Source of the DNA: Desulfobacteraceae bacterium
Lineage (GTDB): Bacteria > Desulfobacterota > Desulfobacteria > Desulfobacterales > Desulfatirhabdiaceae
Direction: 5' to 3'
DNA length: 6,171 nt
Assembly: GCA_027325475.1 (NCBI GenBank)
Contig: DAIEFO010000143.1
Span: 1-6,171 of the forward strand
Made by a program: the position numbers and the translations under genes. This document shows positions 1-5,707 of the stretch, one piece after another (within the stretch, counting starts at the first letter, position 1; each line of letters begins with the position of its first letter). The notes beneath the pieces were generated by a model. It had not been told where the DNA came from. It was given only the letters and a program-made list of their open reading frames with translations, and did no database searches.

Positions 1-492
1 CATAAGGTAACGATTTCAGGTCTGATACTGGATCCGGATTCCAATACGCCCATCATGCTCCTGAAATCCGAAGATGATGGGCGGATAATGCCTGTCTGGA
101 TCGGAGTTCTGGAAGCTGCCGCGATTGCAATGTCTCTAAAAAATATGCGTTTTGACCGTCCCATGACGCATGATCTTTTTCTGAATTTTGCAGCTTTGGC
201 AGGGGTTACGATTACCGGCGTTGAGGTCTGTGATCTTCAGGAAAATACCTTTTACGCCAAAATTCACTGCGCGTCTTTAGAAAGGCTGTTCAGTATGGAT
301 GCGCGTCCCAGCGACGCCATTGCCATTGCCCTGAGAGCTGATGCGCCTATTTTTGTTGATGAGATTGTCTATCAAAAATCCGCAAAGGATACCGAGTCTG
401 TCCGTGCCGAAGATGACAGCGATGAAGGCAAAAAATGGGCGGAATACCTGAAAAACCTGTCTCCGGATGATTTCGGAAAATACAAGGTGTGA
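1..492 (+). CDS. Bifunctional nuclease family protein (DUF151/BFN domain), 5' end missing
   Basis: The reading frame is open from the first base (codons for His-Lys-Val-Thr-Ile-Ser-Gly) to the TGA at 490-492, giving 163 visible residues. The BFN domain normally begins within a few residues of the start, so probably only a handful are missing; the internal ATG at 55 would cut off the first strand and is not the start. Family hallmarks are the MPVWIG segment followed by an Ala-rich helix (about residues 29-42), and DARPSDAIAIAL (about 100-111), whose RPSDAIA core is the most conserved part of DUF151. The acidic, Lys-rich tail (about 125-163) is typical of the variable C-terminus. BFN proteins are small soluble proteins; some members have reported DNase/RNase activity, but the cellular role is poorly defined in most bacteria. 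It converges on the glycosyltransferase gene with 11 bases between stops and has no evident link to the sigma/protease cluster. Confidence 0.9.
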   Translation, partial: HKVTISGLILDPDSNTPIMLLKSEDDGRIMPVWIGVLEAAAIAMSLKNMRFDRPMTHDLFLNFAALAGVTITGVEVCDLQENTFYAKIHCASLERLFSMDARPSDAIAIALRADAPIFVDEIVYQKSAKDTESVRAEDDSDEGKKWAEYLKNLSPDDFGKYKV

Positions 493-549
493 ACCGGATG
501 GTTTTATTGCCGGCTGCTGAAAATTTTCAGCGCTGTCCGGTATTTTTCA
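493..549. terminator. Terminator-like nested dyad between convergent genes
   Basis: ACCGGA (493-498) pairs with TCCGGT (536-541). Between them is a perfect 16-base palindrome, GCTGAAAATTTTCAGC (516-531). On the plus strand the outer arm is followed by ATTTTT (542-547), as expected for an intrinsic terminator after the bifunctional nuclease gene. The structure overlaps the last codons of the minus-strand glycosyltransferase gene (stop at 504-506), so it might act in both directions. The outer stem is only 6 bp with a large internal loop, so the call is tentative. Confidence 0.45.
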
Positions 550-1385
550 AGTTTGTTTTCAAGCAGGGATGTCTCATGACAGAAAGGCAGGGTCAGGTGG
601 ATCGTGGCGATCCGCCAGATGGCCTGTGCTACATTTTCCATGCAGATACGTCGGGTGGCGGAGGCCGGGTAGTGGGTGCGGTAGAACTTCAGCTCAGCCC
701 TGAATTTTTTTTCCCATACATGTGCCGACGTATGATGTCTCTCGCTCTTGCCGCCCCAGTGCATGACAACAGCATCCGGAACATATCCGATTGCCCATCC
801 TGATCTTCTGAGCCTCAGACACAGATCCTGTTCTTCGCCGTACAGAAAAAATGTATCATCAAATCCGCCGATGGCTTTTACCGCTTCTGCGCGGGCGATC
901 ATGCTGGCGCCCAGCACCCATGCAATTTCACCTTTAAGGCCCGCCAATGTTTTTTTTGCGTGTTTTTCTCCGGGATACCGGTATTCGACGGACGGTTGCG
1001 GGGAGCCGTCCGGATTTACCAGCGCGGTTCCTGCAATGCCGATATCCGGATGAGAATCCATATAATGGATCATGGTTTCCAGCCCCCCGGGATAAACTTC
1101 GGTATCCGGGTTCAGGAAATAAAGGTAGCGTCCCTGGCTGGCGGCGATTCCCTGATTGTTGGCAGCGGCAAATCCTGCATTATCTGAATTGGCGATGGCA
1201 ATCACTGGGTTAAAGCGGCGTTTGACCATTTCCAGGCTGGCGTCCTGTGAGGCATTGTCCACCACGATGATCTGTGTACGTGGCTGTCTGCTGCAGATTA
1301 ATGATTCAAGACATCTGGCAAGATAGTTACAGGTATTGTAACTGACAATGATGATGGAGATATCATAAGGAGCCAATACTGTCAT
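504..1385 (-). CDS. Family 2 glycosyltransferase (WbbL/rhamnosyltransferase-like)
   Basis: A 293-residue protein with a GT-A fold that should transfer an activated sugar, perhaps rhamnose, to a surface polysaccharide or lipid-linked acceptor on the cytoplasmic side of the membrane. Motifs in order: ISIIIVSYNT (about 9-18), VVDNAS (41-46, nucleotide-sugar binding), NSDNAGFAAANNQG (66-79), FLNPDTEV (90-97, with the NPD version of the DXD metal site), VNPDG (123-127), GASMIARAEAVKAIGGFDD (159-177), and FLYGEEQDLCLRLR (180-193), which carries the acidic catalytic region, then MHWGGKS. Length fits the COG1216 type. The frame stays open upstream to an ATG at 1574, but the extra 63 residues resemble no GT2 N-terminus and the domain starts immediately after Met at 1385, so I chose 1385. 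Its Shine-Dalgarno is weak, so the start is uncertain. The acceptor cannot be inferred because no other polysaccharide gene lies in the window. Confidence 0.87.
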   Translation of the reverse strand: MTVLAPYDISIIIVSYNTCNYLARCLESLICSRQPRTQIIVVDNASQDASLEMVKRRFNPVIAIANSDNAGFAAANNQGIAASQGRYLYFLNPDTEVYPGGLETMIHYMDSHPDIGIAGTALVNPDGSPQPSVEYRYPGEKHAKKTLAGLKGEIAWVLGASMIARAEAVKAIGGFDDTFFLYGEEQDLCLRLRRSGWAIGYVPDAVVMHWGGKSERHHTSAHVWEKKFRAELKFYRTHYPASATRRICMENVAQAIWRIATIHLTLPFCHETSLLENKLEKYRTALKIFSSRQ

Positions 1386-1571
1386 GATGGGTAATGAAAG
1401 CTCTGTCCGGGGAAGCCCCAATGATTGGCTCCGGATGAAAATTCCGGGAGCTCCGAAGCTTTTTGTTGATGGGGATGGATTGGTTTCGCTGTACTCATAT
1501 GGGGTTCTGTTAGCATATGCAGGTATGAACTTCAAGAAATAGCTGACTTCAATGATGACAAATGCGTAACA

Positions 1572-1641
1572 CATTGATTTTCAGATAGCGTTTTGCCCGC
1601 ATTAAAAATGCCTGTTTGCGCATAACATCTGAAAAGTGATG
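1572..1641. repeat. Long imperfect inverted repeat (15-base arms)
   Basis: The left arm at 1572-1586 contains TTTTCAGAT (1578-1586) and the right arm at 1627-1641 contains its exact complement ATCTGAAAA (1627-1635). The 15-base arms match at 12 positions, or 14 counting two G-T pairs. Inside lie a second dyad, GCATT-AAA-AATGC (1599-1611), and a GCG/CGC pair (1588-1590 and 1619-1621). The transcript of either strand could fold into a long stepped hairpin. There is no T-run after either arm, so it is not a classical terminator. It sits upstream of the sigma gene and could be an operator, a structured leader for the divergent glycosyltransferase transcript, or a remnant of a small repeat element. 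Confidence 0.55.
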
Positions 1642-1686
1642 TGCGTTTGGCGTTCGCTGCGACAATGTGCAGCACTCCATCAGAAT

Positions 1687-1701
1687 GTTATTGACACTGG
1701 C
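1687..1701 (+). promoter_or_regulatory. Shared upstream element, copy 1 (sigma gene)
   Basis: GTTATTGACACTGGC matches GTTAATGACATTGGC upstream of csx20 (5665-5679) at 13 of 15 positions, in the same orientation. This copy overlaps the candidate -35 box TTGACA. It could be a binding site for a common regulator or part of a promoter class used by the sigma factor encoded next door; two copies cannot settle which. Confidence 0.35.
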
Positions 1702-1717
1702 ATGATAAGTTCATAGT
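1691..1717 (+). promoter_or_regulatory. Candidate sigma-70 promoter for the sigma-factor gene
   Basis: An exact -35 hexamer TTGACA (1691-1696) is followed after 15 bases by CATAGT (1712-1717), which matches TATAAT at four positions. The spacing is shorter than the optimal 17, so strength is uncertain. Transcription would start about 60 bases upstream of the ATG at 1787. No typical ECF -35 motif of the GGAAC type was seen here. Confidence 0.4.
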
Positions 1718-1786
1718 CAGATAAATACAATTTTTTGAGGGTAAGGTTTCTCCATTTATAACGGGTGATTGATCTTTGAGGAAATT

Positions 1787-2506
1787 ATGAAACCAGAACT
1801 TGTTGCTGAAGATAGAAAAATTGCTCAGGCCATCTGCGATGATATCGGAAATGGTGACACCACATCCCTGAACCGCTGGTTTTTGGAGCATTATCAGGCG
1901 ATGTATAAAAAAATCGTTAGTTCCAAGCGTAGTAATAAGAAGGAAATATTGCGTGATCCGGAAGATATCCTGCACAAATTCTATATCGAATTAGGGAGTG
2001 GCAATGCGTTTTGTCAATATCAGGGACTCAGAGGCTGCTCTTTGAGATCGTACATCCTGGGGCGACTGAAAATGCGGTCTCAGGTAGAAAAAAACTCGAA
2101 ATTACCACCTCTGATAGCAAACCTTTCGGATTTACTACCTAAAGTCGATGATGGCTTCGAAATTGAAGATTCCAAAGTGTTTGAAGATTCTAAGGCGTCT
2201 GCTGAAGAATTGTTGATAGATGCGCAGAGGCGCCGCCTGCTCTTTCAGGCGATAGACCAGCTTTCAGACGATCTCGAAACAGCGGAGGACGCCATGCTGA
2301 TATCCAGGTTTCTGCGGGAGGAAACATACGAAGAAATTGCAAAGCGCCTGCTGGTATCTAAAAATATTGCGCTGACCGATGACGTAGTTCTGCGCGAATC
2401 TGCCCGCCTTCGCAAACGCGAGACACGCCGCCCCGGAGGTTCAATTGAGAAATTAGGCGCTATTTTGAAACAATTGATGGGTGAGAAGGGGCTTTCTTCA
2501 AAATAA
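1787..2506 (+). CDS. Sigma-70 family (ECF-like) RNA polymerase sigma factor
   Basis: A 239-residue soluble protein with a two-domain sigma layout. Region 2 spans about 12-100: an N-terminal helix with IGNGDTTSLNRWF, then DPEDILHKFYIELG (57-70), corresponding to the 'EDIxQExFxxL' core-polymerase-binding helix, and a short CSLRSYILGRLKMR segment (84-97) like the end of region 2. A charged linker (about 101-145) contains a short tandem repeat. Region 4 spans about 148-215, with AIDQLSDDLETAEDAMLISRF and ETYEEIAKRLLVS (179-191), the first part of the -35-binding helix-turn-helix. A basic helix rich in Arg follows (203-215). About six extra residues seem to separate the turn from the recognition helix, so this is a divergent member. 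The ATG at 1787 is preferred because GAGGAA (1778-1783) precedes it, though spacing is short; an in-frame TTG at 1769 would add six residues. The zinc anti-sigma-like gene downstream supports the call. Confidence 0.82.
   Translation: MKPELVAEDRKIAQAICDDIGNGDTTSLNRWFLEHYQAMYKKIVSSKRSNKKEILRDPEDILHKFYIELGSGNAFCQYQGLRGCSLRSYILGRLKMRSQVEKNSKLPPLIANLSDLLPKVDDGFEIEDSKVFEDSKASAEELLIDAQRRRLLFQAIDQLSDDLETAEDAMLISRFLREETYEEIAKRLLVSKNIALTDDVVLRESARLRKRETRRPGGSIEKLGAILKQLMGEKGLSSK
2163..2198 (+). repeat. 18-base tandem duplication in the sigma linker
   Basis: TTGAAGATTCCAAAGTGT (2163-2180) is followed directly by TTGAAGATTCTAAGGCGT (2181-2198), identical at 15 of 18 positions. It keeps the frame and encodes two related six-residue units (IEDSKV and FEDSKA) in the acidic linker between regions 2 and 4. 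It probably arose by slippage or local duplication and lengthens a flexible linker. Confidence 0.75.
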
Positions 2507-2528
2507 ACAGGTCAGACGGCGATCTCGT

Positions 2529-2557
2529 ATGGTATCTGGCTGCAGATGCCATTTTTT
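2529..2557 (+). terminator. Strong rho-independent terminator after the sigma gene
   Basis: The arms ATGGTATCTG (2529-2538) and CAGATGCCAT (2543-2552) form a 10-bp stem with a single G-T pair around a GCTG tetraloop. The last stem base runs straight into TTTTTT (2552-2557). It lies 22 bases after the sigma stop codon and is the clearest terminator in the window. It should end the sigma transcript before the anti-sigma gene. Confidence 0.85.
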
Positions 2558-2575
2558 GAGCAAGCGCATGTCACA

Positions 2576-2604
2576 TTGTGGCGTATTGCATTGTCTAATA
2601 TAAC
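2576..2604 (+). promoter_or_regulatory. Candidate promoter for the anti-sigma/protease genes
   Basis: TTGTGG (2576-2581), a 17-base spacer and TATAAC (2599-2604) make a plausible sigma-70-type promoter with a good -10 (five of six) and a weak -35 (three of six). It starts just after the terminator and leaves a leader of about 90 A/T-rich bases before the ATG at 2703. The weak -35 would fit an activated promoter, but this rests on sequence resemblance only. Confidence 0.4.
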
Positions 2605-2689
2605 AGAAGCGAAAAAGAAATTCGGATATTTTTTAATTTACAAAAACGGATGGCAAATCGCTGTCATTGAAGATGGTTGTTCAAGATTT

Positions 2690-2698
2690 GGAAGGTGA
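2690..2698 (+). promoter_or_regulatory. Ribosome binding site deciding the anti-sigma start
   Basis: GGAAGGTGA lies just before the ATG at 2703, with seven bases between AAGG and the start codon. This is far better than anything before the in-frame TTG at 2667 or ATG at 2673, so 2703 is taken as the start. Confidence 0.7.
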
Positions 2699-2702
2699 AC
2701 TT

Positions 2703-3476
2703 ATGAAAACTGCAAATGGCTGTTCGGATTTTGCTTTGAAACTGCTGGAAATCGAAAAGGAAAGGCTGAAAACAGCCGTTCCTCGCGACTGCCCTGCCGA
2801 AGAACTTATTCTTGCCTATGCGTGGCATGAGTTGAACGCAGAAGATGAAAAAAAAATCGCAGTGCATGTCCATGAGTGTCTGGACTGCCTGGATATGGTG
2901 ATAGCAGCGCGCCATGCCGTTGCGGTTGACAGCGCGCCGATACCGCTGCCTGCCTGGTTGACGGCGGATGCAGAAAAATCTGAAGTGCGGACCGGAAAAA
3001 TTATCCACTGGCCGTATGGCTCCGTCGGTGAGATGATAGAGGATATCCGGCAGCGTTGGGGAGAAATGATCGACTGGCCCTTGGCGGCCATGAAATCCCT
3101 GAATTTTGAAAGTGCTCTGCTGGCGGCATCTTTTTCGCAAAATGCTTTGCCCATGCGGGCAGCGGACGATGCGGGACAGATTGTCACTGCCAAGTGGATA
3201 AGGTTTGATGACGACAACATCGCAGAAGTTCGACCGATAACGGTTCAGATTCATAATCAGAAAATCGTCGGAAACCGTCTGGAGCTTGTCGGAGAATTAC
3301 CGCCGGAACTGAATCAGATAAAGGTTGTTCTGCATTTTGGGTGGACGACACCGGATAACGATCTGATTTCTCTGAAAACCGAAACAGAAGAAAATCGAAG
3401 CAGTTTTTTTTCCAGGTCATTGATCGCGAAAAACGATCTCGATCCGGAAGGCAAGCTGAAAATGTTAATCGTATGA
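2703..3476 (+). CDS. Zinc-finger (ZAS-type) anti-sigma-factor-like protein
   Basis: A 257-residue protein without a signal peptide or membrane segment, so probably cytoplasmic. The N-terminal part carries a zinc-binding anti-sigma (ZAS) pattern: Cys30, then 24 residues, His55, then x3, Cys59, then x2, Cys62 (the HVHECLDC stretch). In ZAS proteins such as RsrA and ChrR this helical domain clamps between sigma regions 2 and 4; a Cys in the first position recalls the redox-sensitive RsrA. A linker (about 72-100) is followed by a poorly recognised C-terminal region of about 155 residues: a helix around SVGEMIEDIRQRWGEMI, then alternating short strands that look beta-rich (about 158-257). I infer that it holds the upstream sigma factor inactive and is the substrate of the protease encoded 10 bases downstream. 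The C-terminal region could be a sensor or a protease recognition domain; its family is unknown to me. The ZAS-like motif is the firm evidence and the sigma partnership is inferred from gene order. Confidence 0.72.
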   Translation: MKTANGCSDFALKLLEIEKERLKTAVPRDCPAEELILAYAWHELNAEDEKKIAVHVHECLDCLDMVIAARHAVAVDSAPIPLPAWLTADAEKSEVRTGKIIHWPYGSVGEMIEDIRQRWGEMIDWPLAAMKSLNFESALLAASFSQNALPMRAADDAGQIVTAKWIRFDDDNIAEVRPITVQIHNQKIVGNRLELVGELPPELNQIKVVLHFGWTTPDNDLISLKTETEENRSSFFSRSLIAKNDLDPEGKLKMLIV

Positions 3477-3480
3477 GAGG
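3475..3480 (+). promoter_or_regulatory. Ribosome binding site overlapping the anti-sigma stop
   Basis: GAGAGG overlaps the TGA stop (3474-3476) of the anti-sigma gene and lies six bases before the GTG at 3487. This supports the GTG start and suggests translational coupling, so anti-sigma and protease would be made together. Confidence 0.6.
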
Positions 3481-3486
3481 CTGGAA

Positions 3487-5616
3487 GTGAATTCACGGAT
3501 ATCGCTTGACCAGCTTATTATGGACGCCAGATTTCCTGATTTTGCCATGAGAGATTTATCCATGCCGGATCGCATTGACTGGCCGGATACCTGGCCGGAA
3601 CTCGCGACATTGCGAAAGGATGTGCAAGACCGATTACCAGAAACACTTCAACCGTTGATGGATTTATCGCTGGCAGCGCATTTCCTGAGAACATCCAGCG
3701 ACCCGCTGAAATTGCAAAATCGGCAGGCGTTTCTTGTCTGTCTGGATTCGGCGCTGCTTCCGAAAACCATTTTTCATGGCAACAGCCATTGGCGACAGGT
3801 GCCTGTTGCGGTCGTCGCCGGAGAAAAAAGCGACATTCACTATTTTATGGTTGGTGCGGGGGGAAAAATTCCAAGTGATGTTTGCTGGCCGGGCTGGCTG
3901 ACAGCGCGTCTCGATGGTTCCAGCCAGGATGCGGTTTGGGATGCTTTTCACGCGGCGCAGACATTGAGCGGTGTTGACCGTCCGCTGTTCATGTTTCCGT
4001 TGATTGCGCCTGGCGGTACTTTTAAAATTGAAGGGCGTTCGCTGGGATTACCATTGTGTCTGGGAGCGCTTTCCGCTCTGACCGGTGAAACGCTGTCCTC
4101 GAATATTATGGCAACCGGGGATGTGCAGCGCCATTTTGATTCTTTTCCGATTGGGGCGGTTTCGGACATTCCGGCCAAGATGCAGGCGGCGCATAAGGAA
4201 AATATTCGATTGATACTGGTTCCCCGGTCCGCCATGCCTGCCGATAAGCCTTTACCCGGCTTGATGTGCAGACCTGTCGGCGATCTGAAGGAGGCCTGGC
4301 TGTGGGCGCGGCTCTATGCGCCGGGGCGGGAAAAAGACCTGGAAATTCTGAACCGTATGCAATCCGATCCTTGTTTGCTGGTCGATAATTGTCTGAATGT
4401 AATGCCTGAGATGCTGGAATGGCTGATGGCGTCTGAAAGCGGAAAGCGCCTGAGCGATGGCGTTATGAAGAATCCGGGTTTTTTCAAAACGCTTGTCGGC
4501 AAACTGGATGTCTGTCTGGCGTCCGCAAGCCGTGATTTGAAACAAGCAGCCGTAATCCGCAACATTGTTCCGGATGAAACGCTGCCCTTCCTGAAAGCCT
4601 GCGTTCCGCTGCAAGCCTTCAAATGGGTGGTTCTGAATTTAAAGCGGGTTAATCATCACGGAGATAATGACCAGAGCCGTTTCTGGGTGCAAACAGCCAG
4701 ATCACTTCAGAAAGCCGCCAAAAAGAACATGCCTGAGGAATACAGCGAATTCGTCAACAACCTGCTGGTAGCATACCATAACACATACACGTTCTGTCCG
4801 GATCCGCCACTGGAGTTCAAAGAGGCCATGACGGAGGAAGAAGGATTCAAACGCGGCGGCAACAGTGCCGTTTTAGGGCGTATGTATGGCACGTTGGCGC
4901 AAAATTATGCGTTCTGCGGGCCGGCGTATCTCAAAGAGACTTGTCACTACGTTCAGAAGGCGCAGTCGGAATTTGACAATGGCAACACCCCTGAATATCG
5001 GGAAGACTGGATACGGGAATTTTCCTACCTGGTGTTTGCCTGTCTCGACGCCGGCCGGATAGGTGACGCCCGCGACAATCTGTGGCAATACCTTCAGATG
5101 GAATCCTGGAATGATACGCGGCAATGGTCTGTCTTGAATCCTTATGAATGCTTTGTGCTCGTGCGATATCTGGCAGACGCGGGCGTCGCTTGTTCAGACG
5201 CCGCTGAAAGAGAACTGGCTGCCGATCTCACAGAGCGTCTGGCGGATGTGGCGTTTGTAAAAGCGCATCCTGCGCCGTTGATTGTTCATAATCTGGGACG
5301 TCTGGCGCTGGGCTGTCGTTGTCCTGAACTTGCAAAACATTATTTTGAAAGCAGCGTGAAGCTGTGTGCGCAAAACGATGAAACAATTCGTGAGACAGTT
5401 CGGGCGATGGCTTTGCTGTCGCTTTCCGGTTTGTATCATGCCGGTTTGTGGACGCCTGAACATGAAACCTCTGCGGCATCTGTCCGGGAGGCCATCCGTG
5501 CTTCCCGATTTTTAAACCAGACACATTTCAAACCGCTCATGGAAGGCGATATCCCCCATATGATGGAGCGGGTATGGAGAGAACCCGCCCTTATTTTTCC
5601 GTTTTCGTATCGGTAA
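3487..5616 (+). CDS. Lon-type (S16) protease domain protein with long helical, TPR-like C-terminus
   Basis: A 709-residue soluble protein. The segment at about 105-250 matches the Lon proteolytic domain: FPLIAPGGTFKIEGRSLGLP (170-189) aligns with the Lon strand and the GPSAG serine motif, placing the nucleophile at Ser185. GALSALTGETL, MATGDV and SFPIGAV follow, then PAKMQAA, where Lys231 aligns with the Lon dyad lysine, and IRLILVP ends the domain. Ser185-Lys231 spacing is 46 residues against 43 in E. coli Lon, explained by a three-residue insertion before the lysine. There is no AAA+ module or Walker A motif, and the protease domain is near the N-terminus rather than the C-terminus. Residues 1-100 are of unknown fold. 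Residues about 285-709 are mostly helical with degenerate TPR-like pairs (for example near 460-495, 511-537 and 597-627); no SAVED or CARF domain was recognised. The GTG start is supported by GAGAGG. It is likely a signal-activated protease cutting the neighbouring anti-sigma protein; substrate and activator are inference. Confidence 0.85.
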   Translation: MNSRISLDQLIMDARFPDFAMRDLSMPDRIDWPDTWPELATLRKDVQDRLPETLQPLMDLSLAAHFLRTSSDPLKLQNRQAFLVCLDSALLPKTIFHGNSHWRQVPVAVVAGEKSDIHYFMVGAGGKIPSDVCWPGWLTARLDGSSQDAVWDAFHAAQTLSGVDRPLFMFPLIAPGGTFKIEGRSLGLPLCLGALSALTGETLSSNIMATGDVQRHFDSFPIGAVSDIPAKMQAAHKENIRLILVPRSAMPADKPLPGLMCRPVGDLKEAWLWARLYAPGREKDLEILNRMQSDPCLLVDNCLNVMPEMLEWLMASESGKRLSDGVMKNPGFFKTLVGKLDVCLASASRDLKQAAVIRNIVPDETLPFLKACVPLQAFKWVVLNLKRVNHHGDNDQSRFWVQTARSLQKAAKKNMPEEYSEFVNNLLVAYHNTYTFCPDPPLEFKEAMTEEEGFKRGGNSAVLGRMYGTLAQNYAFCGPAYLKETCHYVQKAQSEFDNGNTPEYREDWIREFSYLVFACLDAGRIGDARDNLWQYLQMESWNDTRQWSVLNPYECFVLVRYLADAGVACSDAAERELAADLTERLADVAFVKAHPAPLIVHNLGRLALGCRCPELAKHYFESSVKLCAQNDETIRETVRAMALLSLSGLYHAGLWTPEHETSAASVREAIRASRFLNQTHFKPLMEGDIPHMMERVWREPALIFPFSYR

Positions 5617-5625
5617 TAATGCTGA

Positions 5626-5655
5626 TGTCCTCGCAAAAAGTCGATTTTGGGGACA
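5626..5655 (+). other. Interrupted hairpin between the protease gene and csx20
   Basis: TGTCC (5626-5630) pairs with GGACA (5651-5655), and inside it CAAAA (5634-5638) pairs with TTTTG (5645-5649) around a six-base loop, with a TCG bulge on one side. There is no T-run after it, so it is not a typical terminator. It lies 9 bases after the protease stop and could stabilise or attenuate a read-through transcript into csx20. Confidence 0.35.
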
Positions 5656-5664
5656 GCTGAAGCC

Positions 5665-5679
5665 GTTAATGACATTGGC
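5665..5679 (+). promoter_or_regulatory. Shared upstream element, copy 2 (csx20)
   Basis: GTTAATGACATTGGC matches the element at 1687-1701 upstream of the sigma gene at 13 of 15 positions. It lies 28 bases before the csx20 start codon. A standard sigma-70 promoter using it as -35 would place the -10 over the ribosome binding site, so a regulator site or a nonstandard promoter is more likely than a housekeeping promoter. Confidence 0.35.
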
Positions 5680-5707
5680 TTGTTGAAGTGCAAAAGGGCT
5701 TTCGTAC

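Larger units (their letters stand above)
1386..1786. other. Divergent intergenic region without a convincing gene
   Basis: About 400 bases separate the chosen glycosyltransferase start from the sigma-factor start. The part at 1386-1574 is open in frame with the glycosyltransferase but encodes a low-complexity, Ser/Pro-rich peptide without recognisable homology, so I treat it as leader or untranslated sequence. The part at 1575-1786 holds a long imperfect inverted repeat, a smaller hairpin (GCTGC 1656-1660 with GCAGC 1669-1673), and a candidate forward promoter with an exact TTGACA. No tRNA or other RNA gene was recognised. Confidence 0.6.

Noticed and set aside
489..803. Forward open frame overlapping the 3' end of the glycosyltransferase gene
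   Set aside because: It is antisense to a gene with clear GT2 motifs, has no recognisable protein features and would overlap the bifunctional nuclease stop.
1386..1574. N-terminal extension of the glycosyltransferase reading frame to an ATG at 1574
   Set aside because: The 63 extra residues are Ser/Pro-rich and unlike any GT2 N-terminus, the upstream ATG has no good ribosome binding site, and the GT-A domain begins right after Met at 1385.
1567..1650. Integron attC-like recombination site at the long inverted repeat
   Set aside because: The flanking bases do not fit the RYYYAAC and GTTRRRY core sites, and no integron cassette structure is seen.
2664..3254. Long reverse-strand open frame opposite the anti-sigma gene
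   Set aside because: The forward frame has the zinc motif, a strong ribosome binding site and coupling to the next gene; the reverse peptide shows no family features.
4339..5616. SAVED or CARF nucleotide-sensing domain in the C-terminal part of the protease
   Set aside because: The region reads as mostly helical with TPR-like pairs and lacks the alternating strand-helix pattern of CARF or SAVED folds; a highly divergent sensor cannot be excluded without structure prediction.
5676..5691. Sigma-54-type promoter (TTGGC...TGC) upstream of csx20
   Set aside because: The GG and GC elements are 11 bases apart rather than the required 10, and the start codon would follow too closely.
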